Below are positions 17,343 to 25,129 of a stretch of DNA of 64,000 nucleotides, piece after piece. How positions within the stretch are numbered: the stretch's first letter is position 1; each line of letters starts with the position of its first letter. The DNA is taken from positions 1 through 64,000 of the forward strand of contig DATAMF010000147.1 in assembly GCA_036260665.1 (NCBI GenBank), read 5' to 3'. The DNA comes from DATAMF01 sp036260665 (lineage in GTDB: Bacteria; Chloroflexota; Anaerolineae; Aggregatilineales; Aggregatilineaceae). The position numbers were made by a program, and so were the translations under genes. The notes beneath the pieces were generated by a model. It saw nothing but the letters and a program-made list of their open reading frames with translations. It was not told where the DNA came from and made no database searches.

Positions 17343-18133
17343 ACGCCCTCCAAAACAATTTCCTGCGTTTGAGTCATGGCGTCCTGTTTGATAGCCTCAT
17401 CCAATAAGGTAAGCAGCATTTCCTTTTGAGACGCCTGCATTTCCTCGGATACTGCACTTTTTTTAAGCTGTGTGTCAGTACCGTCCACAAACGTAAATCG
17501 GACCGATGTTACAACCGTCACACCCGTGCGAACTCGCAAATTCCAGCGCTGCCCCGTTAAATGATGTGGTGCATTAAGCAAAAGCCGGTAATGAGGCATC
17601 ACCATCTGCGGTGCATTCCTCAACTCGTGGGCAAACTGACCCTTAAAACGAACCTGTTCACTTTGGTCCACCAGCAAAAAATCAAATTCGTAGGTGCGCT
17701 CTTCTCCAGTCCGCGCGACGACAAAGGGGCGGATGGCGCGGGCATTGGTGAGCGTGACCGCACGAAAGTAAACACGCGGCTTGACCTCGCCATACCGGTA
17801 GACCAGAATACCAGCGGCGATCAATTCTAACCCCGGATCAATATTGTGCTCTGGCGCTTCGGGTTTGGTCCCACCAATGGACCAGGTCGCATGCGCTTTG
17901 TGACGGCTAAAGGTTTCGAGAATGCCGCCCAACAGCATGGCTCCCCAAAAATACAAGGCCAGCACAAACAAGAATCCGAAGAGGGCAACCAGTACATACG
18001 CTACTGCCGCCCATGTGCTCTTTGTGACCGCTAACACGAGCACCAAAAGCACAGAAGCAGCCAGTATCCCTACGAAAAGTGCCTGTCGAAAATTAATACG
18101 ATGATCTGGTCGAGAAGTTGTGTTTGGTATCAT
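17339..18133 (-). CDS. Membrane protein of the ubiquitin-like operon (third paralogue)
   Basis: About 264 residues. Two or three N-terminal membrane segments (about 15-75, rich in Leu/Val/Ala) are followed by a soluble domain with LIAAGILVYRYGE, AIRPFVVAR and strands typical of a beta-sandwich, then a helical C-terminus (KEMLLTLLDEAIKQ). It shares the layout and the GLx-Y...RPF pattern with the proteins at 18164 and 18845. I choose ATG 18133 because GAGGAG lies six bases upstream; ATG 18145 is in frame but poorly placed. It is coupled to the E2 gene. It may be a scaffold or substrate at the membrane. Confidence 0.65.
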   Translation of the reverse strand: MIPNTTSRPDHRINFRQALFVGILAASVLLVLVLAVTKSTWAAVAYVLVALFGFLFVLALYFWGAMLLGGILETFSRHKAHATWSIGGTKPEAPEHNIDPGLELIAAGILVYRYGEVKPRVYFRAVTLTNARAIRPFVVARTGEERTYEFDFLLVDQSEQVRFKGQFAHELRNAPQMVMPHYRLLLNAPHHLTGQRWNLRVRTGVTVVTSVRFTFVDGTDTQLKKSAVSEEMQASQKEMLLTLLDEAIKQDAMTQTQEIVLEGV

Positions 18134-18163
18134 GAATCTCCTCATTTAAGTATTTTGGGGCAA

Positions 18164-18832
18164 TCATTCTTCTTGATCGGACAGCAGTTCCGACAAACTC
18201 ATCGCTCGCCGTGGTTTGCCATGCAGCGCTTGTTGCAGAGTAGGCGAAATCTCACCATCTGTCGCGGCATACTGTTGAATAGTACCGCCGCCAACGGGCT
18301 GCCAGCCAAATTTGTGACTCGCTAACAGGGTATCACCTGCCAAAATACGCAGTTCCCAGTCATCAGAAGCAATTGTTTTTCCTTGTAGTGGCAGCCATGT
18401 GCTTGGCAAAACGGTGTTCGTTCCACGCACTAAATCATATTCGGCTTCATCGGCATAGCGCAAACGATTCTGCGCATCGATTAATTCGAAGCGCACCTGC
18501 CCACTGGCTGAATAGGGCAACCATACTTCAGCAAAAGGTCGGAGATATTGGGTATCCATAAACACATCATTATAGCGAACCAGTTTGGGCTCATCTGTTT
18601 GGCGATAAGCCAGCAGGCCAATATCAACGACCTGAACATAATCCGGCCCTGCCTCATAGCCTGCGCGCCGCATCGCCATTGAAGCGGCTGGTGATCCAGC
18701 GACGGCAGAACGTCCTCGTTTTTGCCCTTTGGGACGCGGAAGGCGACCAGTATGTCCTTCAGCTACTGAAAACAGGGCGAATAAAAACCCCACAAACAGT
18801 ATCAAAAACAGCAGTAATACGAATCCAGCCAT
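18164..18832 (-). CDS. Membrane-anchored beta-rich protein (second paralogue)
   Basis: 222 residues: one N-terminal membrane helix (about 3-22), a basic Gly/Arg linker, then a beta-rich domain (VVDIGLLAYRQ, LRPFAEVWLPY, SDDWELRILAGDTLLASHKFGW). The C-terminal tail contains AMSLSELLSDQEE. The domain pattern and tail resemble those of the 18845 protein. No enzymatic motif is visible. It is cotranscribed with the E1/E2/JAB genes, 12 bases after the previous stop. Confidence 0.65.
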   Translation of the reverse strand: MAGFVLLLFLILFVGFLFALFSVAEGHTGRLPRPKGQKRGRSAVAGSPAASMAMRRAGYEAGPDYVQVVDIGLLAYRQTDEPKLVRYNDVFMDTQYLRPFAEVWLPYSASGQVRFELIDAQNRLRYADEAEYDLVRGTNTVLPSTWLPLQGKTIASDDWELRILAGDTLLASHKFGWQPVGGGTIQQYAATDGEISPTLQQALHGKPRRAMSLSELLSDQEE

Positions 18833-18844
18833 GATTGCTTCTCG

Positions 18845-19651
18845 CTATTCGGCCTGCCGAGCATCGCGGCTTTGTTGGCGCAGCAGTTCTTCGAGGCTTA
18901 AGGGCAGCGACTCATCTTCGGTATGCCAGACTCGTTCGCGCATTTCTCCATCCGAAGACATCTGGCGGCGGCGCGCTGCTAATGAGGGGGAAAGGCTGAA
19001 ATTGTGAATGCCGAGCAATCCGCCATCCACAAGAATATGCGCTGTCCAGGAACCAACTTCGATGGGTGATTTGTTGTTACGAATGGGAAAACGGTAATCC
19101 GGCAGAATCGCATTCTCCCCCGCATGCAGCCATTTTTCGGTTTCATAGACATATTCACGTTTGCCGTTTTCGTTGCGCAGCTCAAACCGGATGCATGCAG
19201 TGCGTTCGGCCAACAACTGCGGCACATGGATCAATGCAAAGGGGCGAATGCCGTGGTCATCCATCGAAATAAACCTACCTCGCCGCAGGGCTAACCCATC
19301 GGGTCGCTGCTCATCCACGATCAACCCCACATCGACAAGGTGCATGGTTGAGTCATAGGCCGGATGGCTGCGTGCGCGAGATATAGCTTCGCGGGCAACT
19401 TCAGACGTTTCAACCGGGCGTTCGCGGGGTGCTATCAATTTCTGAAAGGCAGGCCCAACTGGAATACCCCGTGCCACCATCCAGACCAAAGCGAGATAGG
19501 CAGCTAACAGCACCGCACCAGCCGCAGTAGGAACTTCCCCTGCGACAAGTGTCAGACCCAACGCCATGCCTACGATAAAAAGCCAAACGAGTGTGCCACG
19601 ATAACTGTGTTGGAACATGGTATTCTGCCTTACCACAAGACGATTTTTCAT
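18845..19651 (-). CDS. Membrane-anchored beta-rich protein (first paralogue)
   Basis: 268 residues, first gene of the ubiquitin-like operon. Two N-terminal membrane helices (about 20-65), a charged linker, then a beta-rich domain (LVDVGLIVDEQ, GIRPFALIHV, VGSWTAHILVDGGLLGIHNF) and a tail with PLSLEELLRQQ. The beta domain looks like an Ig-like sandwich; the GxWxxxxxVDGxLLxxHxF pattern recurs in the 18164 protein. ATG 19618 is an alternative start with AAGG upstream. The function is unknown. Confidence 0.65.
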   Translation of the reverse strand: MKNRLVVRQNTMFQHSYRGTLVWLFIVGMALGLTLVAGEVPTAAGAVLLAAYLALVWMVARGIPVGPAFQKLIAPRERPVETSEVAREAISRARSHPAYDSTMHLVDVGLIVDEQRPDGLALRRGRFISMDDHGIRPFALIHVPQLLAERTACIRFELRNENGKREYVYETEKWLHAGENAILPDYRFPIRNNKSPIEVGSWTAHILVDGGLLGIHNFSLSPSLAARRRQMSSDGEMRERVWHTEDESLPLSLEELLRQQSRDARQAE

Positions 19652-19793
19652 TTATCTTACCTGATTTACGCACAAATACACTAGTGGTTTCAGACGGTTG
19701 TCAGGTGAATATCAGCCTTTTGTTGCGTTTGCCGATTTTTTTCGCTAATCTGACAGAAGAGGGGCGTTGGGCGTGGGGGAAGGAGTGCGCGTA

Positions 19794-20549
19794 ATGACTC
19801 AGAAACATCTCTATCGCAACTTGCTGTTAATTGGCCTGCTGCTGCTGGGATGCAATTTAAGCACAACACCAACCCCTAAAGCGGTCCAAGCGGTCCATAA
19901 AGGCCCTTTTGTTTTTTTGATTGCTCCCGAAAATCAAATCTATGAGCGGGGCTTGCCTCGCTATGCCAGCGGCACTGAGATACAGTTTTATGCTTTAGCT
20001 CAGGATACTGAGGTTGGTGTGGTACGCCTCGAATTTACGATTGATGGGATGTTATATCAGGATGTTACATCAGCCCAACCGCAGAATTTGTTGAACGGGC
20101 ATATCACCTGGACTGCTGCCGAACCCCGAAAATATCTGATTACGGTTGAAGCTTTTCGAGCTGACGGATCGTTGATTGGACGCGATGATCGTCCGATAGA
20201 AGTGACAGCCAGCCCGGTGAAACTACCTTCCAGTTCCTCAGCCCCCATCCCAACGCCGACATCGAACAGCTTGGATGTGAATACGAGCAATAATCCTGCT
20301 CCAACCGCCAGTTTACCCCTTATCAGCTTGCGCATAAACGCGAACCCCAATTTGACCGTGCGCCAGGGACCAGGAACCAACTATCCAGCCATTGGTTCTC
20401 TGAACTTTGGAGATCAGGCGGCCATTATTGGGCGCAGCAGTGATGCACAATGGTGGGCGGTTCACTATGGTGCGAATACGGGCTGGGTTTTGGGCAGCTT
20501 AACTGTTGTGGATGGCGACACCAGCCCAATTCCAGTGCTCACACCCTGA
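19794..20549 (+). CDS. SH3b-domain lipoprotein
   Basis: About 251 residues. A lipoprotein signal peptide ends in LLLLGC, the acylated Cys being followed by NLSTTPTPK. An Ig-like beta region (about 40-140) precedes a Thr/Pro/Ser linker and a C-terminal bacterial SH3 domain (LTVRQGPGTNYPAIGSL ... WWAVHY ... GWVLGSL), the type that binds cell-wall or peptide ligands. AAGGAG at 19780-19785 selects ATG 19794 over an in-frame start at 19767. It is divergent from the ubiquitin-like operon and convergent with the gene at 20553. Confidence 0.8.
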   Translation: MTQKHLYRNLLLIGLLLLGCNLSTTPTPKAVQAVHKGPFVFLIAPENQIYERGLPRYASGTEIQFYALAQDTEVGVVRLEFTIDGMLYQDVTSAQPQNLLNGHITWTAAEPRKYLITVEAFRADGSLIGRDDRPIEVTASPVKLPSSSSAPIPTPTSNSLDVNTSNNPAPTASLPLISLRINANPNLTVRQGPGTNYPAIGSLNFGDQAAIIGRSSDAQWWAVHYGANTGWVLGSLTVVDGDTSPIPVLTP

Positions 20550-20552
20550 AAC

Positions 20553-21470
20553 TTATTCTACAATTTCAAAAGACATAGCGCTGATCGGCGTTTCATCATT
20601 ATCGATAAACAGCCGAATTTCATATTCTCCTGGTGCAAAACCCGAGTCGCTGCCGAAGAAAAAGTAAGTGTACCCGCTCATCTTCGGCCCCCATAAGTAC
20701 TCACCACCCGTAATGGGTTCACCTTGGTAGTAGAGATAACGCTTCCAGGCAACACCCTGCCCCATAAAATTAAAGCGCACAAAGTAGTAGATGCGTGATG
20801 TTCCCACCGGAAATTCGGTGCGTGCCTCAACTGGTTCTCCCTCGTCCGACACCTGAGTATCCAAGTCGGTAATGGTCAACCGCGCATTGGGGCGCGGCGT
20901 TACACGCGAAACCAACGTGGTTGGACTGGCGAGCGGCGTAAAAGTCGGATACGGCGTCGTGGAAGGCAGTGGTCCGGGAGTCGGTGTAACTATAATAATC
21001 ATCGGCGTTAGTGTAGGTGCGGGGGTGTACGATGGAAAGGGTGTGTATGACGGTTGCGGTGTCGGACTTGGTAGTGGTTCCTCACTGCGAATCGGGATAG
21101 GTGTAAATGGCTCGGTTGGCACATCCGAAACTGTCGGCGTGGTTGGAAGCACGGTGTCCGTTGGAGTTGCCGTTTCAGTAGGCATTCCCGTTGGATTTTC
21201 AGCTACCGTCGAAGTTGGCTTGTCCTCGTTATCATTAGCAAGGGAACCTATCAAGAACGTTCCCACACAGGACATTCCGCTGAGTATGAGCAGCAGTGTT
21301 CCCACCACAAACAGCCGCCAGCCTCGACGTCCCGCTTCGCGCCGCCGTCGCCAGAATACATCAGTTCGGCTGCGCCGGAAGAGTCGCCCGGATACCCAAA
21401 ACGAAAAGAGTGCCAGGGCAAGGGTAATGCCCGTAAATATCATTAAGTCTCGTTGCGTCACTGTTCCCAT
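20553..21470 (-). CDS. Membrane protein with long Thr/Pro linker and beta-sandwich domain
   Basis: 305 residues: two membrane helices (about 10-28 and 50-75) separated by an Arg-rich cytoplasmic loop, a Thr/Pro linker (about 85-195), then a beta-rich domain ending GEYEIRLFIDNDE...SFEIVE, resembling an Ig-like module. The basic loop puts the linker and C-terminal domain outside. A TATAAT sits about 20 bases upstream of ATG 21470 on the minus strand; a GTG at 21461 with GGATGGG upstream is an alternative start. The function is not recognised. Confidence 0.65.
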   Translation of the reverse strand: MGTVTQRDLMIFTGITLALALFSFWVSGRLFRRSRTDVFWRRRREAGRRGWRLFVVGTLLLILSGMSCVGTFLIGSLANDNEDKPTSTVAENPTGMPTETATPTDTVLPTTPTVSDVPTEPFTPIPIRSEEPLPSPTPQPSYTPFPSYTPAPTLTPMIIIVTPTPGPLPSTTPYPTFTPLASPTTLVSRVTPRPNARLTITDLDTQVSDEGEPVEARTEFPVGTSRIYYFVRFNFMGQGVAWKRYLYYQGEPITGGEYLWGPKMSGYTYFFFGSDSGFAPGEYEIRLFIDNDETPISAMSFEIVE

Positions 21471-21524
21471 CCTGAATCGTGCGAATTATAGCAAACTCTA
21501 TCCGATTTGGAGCGTTTCTAACCC

Positions 21525-21553
21525 TTGCCAAATCTGCGGAGGTTCACTATAAT
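21525..21553 (+). promoter_or_regulatory. tRNA-Val promoter
   Basis: TTGCCA (21525-21530), 17 bases, TATAAT (21548-21553), 11 bases before the tRNA 5' end. Confidence 0.7.
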
Positions 21554-21564
21554 GATGGTCACTT

Positions 21565-21638
21565 GGGTCGTTAGCTCAGTTGGCTAGAGCGCGTCGTTGA
21601 CATCGACGAGGTCACACGTTCGAGTCGTGTACGACCCA
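21565..21638 (+). tRNA. tRNA-Val (GAC)
   Basis: The cloverleaf folds by eye. Acceptor GGGTCGT pairs with ACGACCC; anticodon stem CGTCG/CGACG encloses loop TTGACAT with anticodon GAC; the T-arm is ACACG-TTCGAGT-CGTGT. CCA is not encoded. It has its own promoter and a downstream terminator, so it is a single-gene unit. Confidence 0.93.
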
Positions 21639-21642
21639 CAGG

Positions 21643-21671
21643 AAATGGTCACTATCGCAGTGACCATTTTT
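21643..21671. terminator. Terminator after tRNA-Val
   Basis: AAATGGTCACT (21643-21653) pairs perfectly with AGTGACCATTT (21659-21669) around five bases, with T-rich sequence beyond. A-rich sequence on the left arm means it may also serve the minus-strand gene ending at 21679. Confidence 0.75.
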
Positions 21672-21678
21672 CATTTTA

Positions 21679-23967
21679 TCAGCGTGGGCAATCCTCAACC
21701 TGCTGCACCAGATCGGCACGCACCCATCCAATAATCTGGCCTTCGCCGCGCACAAATCGCACCTTGAACCACAGTTGATTATCTGACCCAATCTGCTGCG
21801 CGACCACATCCATCCGCTGCTGGACGCCTGTGGCAAAAACACGCTCGGCGTTCGGGTCCGGCGAATAACGAATATTGACACTCTGGTTGGCAAAGACAAT
21901 ACAAATCACCTCCGGCGTCGGTGTGATACTCGGCGTAAGCGTCGGCGTCGGTGTGTCTGAAGGAGTTGACGTTGGCGTGCGTGTCGGTGTATGGCTCGGT
22001 GTGTAGGTCGGCGTTGGCGTTTCCGTCGGCGTACTAGTCGGTGTTTCAGTGGGTGTATCCGTCGGTGTCGGCGTGATCGATGGCGTATAGGTGATCGTTG
22101 GTGTATTACTGGGCGTCGGTGTAATACTCGGCGTCAGGGTCGGCGTCAGGGTCAATGTCGGCGTGAGTGTTGGCGGCTGCGGCGTCGGCGTGTCGGTATA
22201 AAAGATCGGTCCCCAAACCGAATCGCGAGTTGCCAGAACCACACCGATCACCACCACGAGTCCGACAATCCCTAGCATCCCCCACATCAGGTACCGCCTC
22301 CGCTTGAGATCGCGGACTTGTTCCTCCAACCGTAGAATCTCGGTCCGGCGACCCAAGATGCGGAACGGTTCATCTTTGGCAATTTCAAGCCAATGCTGGG
22401 CCGTTTGCGCGTCACGTTGATCCAGGGCGGCTTCCACCCGTTCCAGATGCCGGGCCAGCAGATCAGATACGATCATCCGGTAGCGGGGGTCTTGGGCCTG
22501 ATGCCGCAGCCCTCCCAACATCGTCCGCGCCTGGGCGAGTTCATTTTCATAGTTTTGTGCAATCAGCGCCGATGCCCGCTCAATCACCTGCCGCGCCTCG
22601 ATCATATCAGCTTCGCTTTGACGGGCGCGTTGTAACAGGTTATTAATGTCAGCATCCGCGGGTAGCAGTTCCACCGCTGTCTCAAGGGCGCGTACCGCTT
22701 CACTAGTCAGGCGCAGCCGTTCTTCTAATACTGTGACCGTGTCGCTTCGTGTCAGCGCGCCCTGAGCCTGATTGTAAAGTTGGGCAATAATGTTTTCGAT
22801 CCGCTCCTCGATTTCGCGCGTTAACCGCTTTAACTTTTCGCTGCCTGGTAGCAGTTGGCGCAGACTGGCTAACCGGTTAAGTAAATGCTGCAAACCGCGC
22901 GCCCGATCACTGAGCGATCCGGTAGTCGTGTTAAGCTGAACCGTAGCTTGATCAAATTGCTGGCGTACATTACGGACCAGATCAATCCGTTCCTGCGCTA
23001 GTGGATCGTTCGGCACCACCCGCATCGCGCCTTCGTATTTTTGCAGTGCCGTATCCCAGTCGTCTGCTGCTAGTAATCGATCTCCTTCGGCCAGCAGTTC
23101 GCGTGCCAGCGCCAGATCCTGAATGTCGAGCAGCGCCTGCTCAACATCTTTCCAACTCGTAATGCCCGCACGGGCGGCTAAATCACGGGCTTCGCGGTAG
23201 AGCCGTTCGGCTTCATCATAATTCCCGGCGCGGACCAGTGAGTTCGCCCGGTTATACGCGACACGCGCATCGAACGGAATCCGGTGATCGGGTACCACCC
23301 CACGCAGCAGATTTTCTTCGGCTTTCTGGCGGTAATCCTGCGCCTGGGCATTGCCCGGATCGTCAGCCAACACACGATTGGCGAGATCAACGGTTTGCCG
23401 ATAATCCCCGGAATAATACGCCTGTGCGATTTCACCTAAAAGTTCGCTGTGATTATTTGTCTCCGATGGATATTCAGTCGTGCGGCGCGTGGACGGTGGG
23501 GGCGGTACAGATGGCATTACAGGTGGCGGTTTGGGCGCATCACGTCGTATCGACAGCCCGTACCGATCCATCAAACCGCGCACTTTCATTTCCAGCGCTG
23601 AACTATGCGAAGCGGCTTGCTGCAACAATTCTACTGTTTCGGGGTTATCGGGATCCTGATCAAGTGCCTGGGCCAGAATATCAATGGCTTCGTCTATATC
23701 GTCATCATCCCCCGCGATTTCAATCCGAATACGGGCGCGGCGCAGCAATCCTCGAACGGCTGCGGTTTCGGGCGTTGGCGGTGCGCTGTGCCGGGCCAGA
23801 TGGGCAAAAAGTTCGCGGGCAGCTTCCTCATATGGCGTATTTTTGCTTTGAGCCAGCAGCGCGCGCGCTTCACTTTCGAGCTGCGCAATTTGACTCGCTG
23901 TTGCACTCGCGGGCAGCGCTTCAATTTCCTGTCGCAGGTTTTCAAGCTGTTTTTTTAAATCGGCCAT
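21679..23967 (-). CDS. TPR-TM-SH3b protein
   Basis: About 762 residues. A long helical cytoplasmic region with TPR-like repeats (such as AYYSGDYRQTVDLANRVLAD, and about 100-560 overall) is followed by one membrane helix (WGMLGIVGLVVVIGVVLA, about 560-582). Then come roughly 95 residues of near-pure Thr/Pro repeats and a C-terminal SH3b domain (VNIRYSPDPNAERVFATG ... LWFKVRF ... GWVRADLV). It probably spans the cell envelope with the SH3b at the wall. GAGG eight bases upstream supports ATG 23967 over 23979. It is the last gene of an operon with two atypical kinases. Confidence 0.75.
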   Translation of the reverse strand: MADLKKQLENLRQEIEALPASATASQIAQLESEARALLAQSKNTPYEEAARELFAHLARHSAPPTPETAAVRGLLRRARIRIEIAGDDDDIDEAIDILAQALDQDPDNPETVELLQQAASHSSALEMKVRGLMDRYGLSIRRDAPKPPPVMPSVPPPPSTRRTTEYPSETNNHSELLGEIAQAYYSGDYRQTVDLANRVLADDPGNAQAQDYRQKAEENLLRGVVPDHRIPFDARVAYNRANSLVRAGNYDEAERLYREARDLAARAGITSWKDVEQALLDIQDLALARELLAEGDRLLAADDWDTALQKYEGAMRVVPNDPLAQERIDLVRNVRQQFDQATVQLNTTTGSLSDRARGLQHLLNRLASLRQLLPGSEKLKRLTREIEERIENIIAQLYNQAQGALTRSDTVTVLEERLRLTSEAVRALETAVELLPADADINNLLQRARQSEADMIEARQVIERASALIAQNYENELAQARTMLGGLRHQAQDPRYRMIVSDLLARHLERVEAALDQRDAQTAQHWLEIAKDEPFRILGRRTEILRLEEQVRDLKRRRYLMWGMLGIVGLVVVIGVVLATRDSVWGPIFYTDTPTPQPPTLTPTLTLTPTLTPSITPTPSNTPTITYTPSITPTPTDTPTETPTSTPTETPTPTYTPSHTPTRTPTSTPSDTPTPTLTPSITPTPEVICIVFANQSVNIRYSPDPNAERVFATGVQQRMDVVAQQIGSDNQLWFKVRFVRGEGQIIGWVRADLVQQVEDCPR
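21910..22195. repeat. Low-complexity Thr/Pro codon repeat
   Basis: Repeated GTCGGTGT/CGGCGT units on the plus strand encode the Thr-Pro linker of the 21679 gene on the minus strand. The array is degenerate, not a clean satellite, but repetitive enough to permit slippage and length variation. Confidence 0.7.
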
Positions 23968-23980
23968 GCCAAACCTCATA

Positions 23981-25117
23981 TTAGGGAATAACTCGATGAT
24001 TCAAAGCCTCGTTTATTTGGGCCAGCAAACGGCGGAGTTCCGCTTCCATATCCTCATTAATGTCATCCAGAATCACGGCTTCGAGCAGACTCTCGCGGGC
24101 GGCACGCAGCGCATCTTGTCCTTCACGCAGTTTGACCAACCCCGCCCGCATATGATCCCGTGCCTCGCGCAAGCCCGTTACCGTGTGCAGTCCTGTAAAC
24201 GCCCACCCTAGTTTGGCAGCGACTTTTTCCAGTTCGCTGATGAAGGCGCGAACCGTTGGAATTTCCTGCCGGGCACCTTCTTGCAGCAGTTCCTGTAAGG
24301 CCATGCTGAGCGACGGCTCGACGCCAAAATCCAGATCATTGACATCCCGATAGCGTTCTTCTACTTCGGTTTGAGAAGCGGGCTGCGGCACCAGCGCACT
24401 TTTTTTCGGCGATAATCCCGTGAAGATAGGATAGAGAATCCCCACACAAAGATTATGCACATCCTGAACGACATACTGATCAAGTGTATGGGTGCCAGTC
24501 TCCACAACCTTGGAACTATTAAAGTCAATGATGCGCAGCGTTGTGCCATCCCAATATACATGCTCCAACTTGTGATCAAGATAAACAATCCGCTGCGCGT
24601 GGGCTTCTCGCAGAAAATGCCCGAACTGGAGAGCAAGATCGATGCCTTCCTCCGTTGGCAAACGCCTGCGGTTGTTGGCAGTATTGGGCTTCATCAAGTA
24701 GTACAGGCTGTCTTGTCGCGGGAGAAGTTCGAGCGCTAAGTAGGGCCGCCAGTTGCGCTCAATGTAAGGAAACAGATTCTCGCGGAAAGCGGCGATATTG
24801 GTTTCATAGGAAATCATGTCGCCGCCGCTGGGCCGTTCATTAGAATCGGAAAGATACCCACAGTCATATAACTGGACGGCGGCCCGGTTGGGTTTCAATC
24901 GGACCAAAAGATCGGCCTCGTTGATAAAGGCGCGCGATTCCCAGCGCGGAGTACCATCACCCGAAAGATGTTCGGGGCGCATCACTTTTAGCGCCACCAT
25001 CCGCCCATCGTGTACGTCTTGCGCTTCTAACACCCGTGCATAATGCCCCAGCGCAAAGGTATCAATATAATTGCCAATGTCATATTGTTCTTCGAGTGCA
25101 ATTTCAGTAAAACGCAT
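23981..25117 (-). CDS. Atypical protein kinase-like protein
   Basis: 378 residues with a kinase fold in the first 290: VALKVM with the ATP-anchoring Lys (about residue 44), a catalytic-loop equivalent VYLDHKLEHVYWD (Asp and Lys kept, Asn replaced by His), and IIDFNSSK in place of DFG. The HRD motif is thus YLD and DFG is DFN, so activity is uncertain. The C-terminal 80 residues are helical. GAGGGTG precedes ATG 25117, 12 bases after the larger kinase gene. It is probably a signalling or scaffold partner of the neighbouring kinase. Confidence 0.68.
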   Translation of the reverse strand: MRFTEIALEEQYDIGNYIDTFALGHYARVLEAQDVHDGRMVALKVMRPEHLSGDGTPRWESRAFINEADLLVRLKPNRAAVQLYDCGYLSDSNERPSGGDMISYETNIAAFRENLFPYIERNWRPYLALELLPRQDSLYYLMKPNTANNRRRLPTEEGIDLALQFGHFLREAHAQRIVYLDHKLEHVYWDGTTLRIIDFNSSKVVETGTHTLDQYVVQDVHNLCVGILYPIFTGLSPKKSALVPQPASQTEVEERYRDVNDLDFGVEPSLSMALQELLQEGARQEIPTVRAFISELEKVAAKLGWAFTGLHTVTGLREARDHMRAGLVKLREGQDALRAARESLLEAVILDDINEDMEAELRRLLAQINEALNHRVIP

Positions 25118-25129
25118 TGTTCACCCTCA

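Noticed and set aside
13855..19651. Direct assignment as a Bil/Bub antiviral system
   Set aside because: No Ubl gene, membrane proteins not typical of those types, and no neighbouring defence genes.
21910..22195. Tandem repeat as CRISPR array
   Set aside because: Short GT-rich units without unique spacers; it encodes a Thr/Pro linker.
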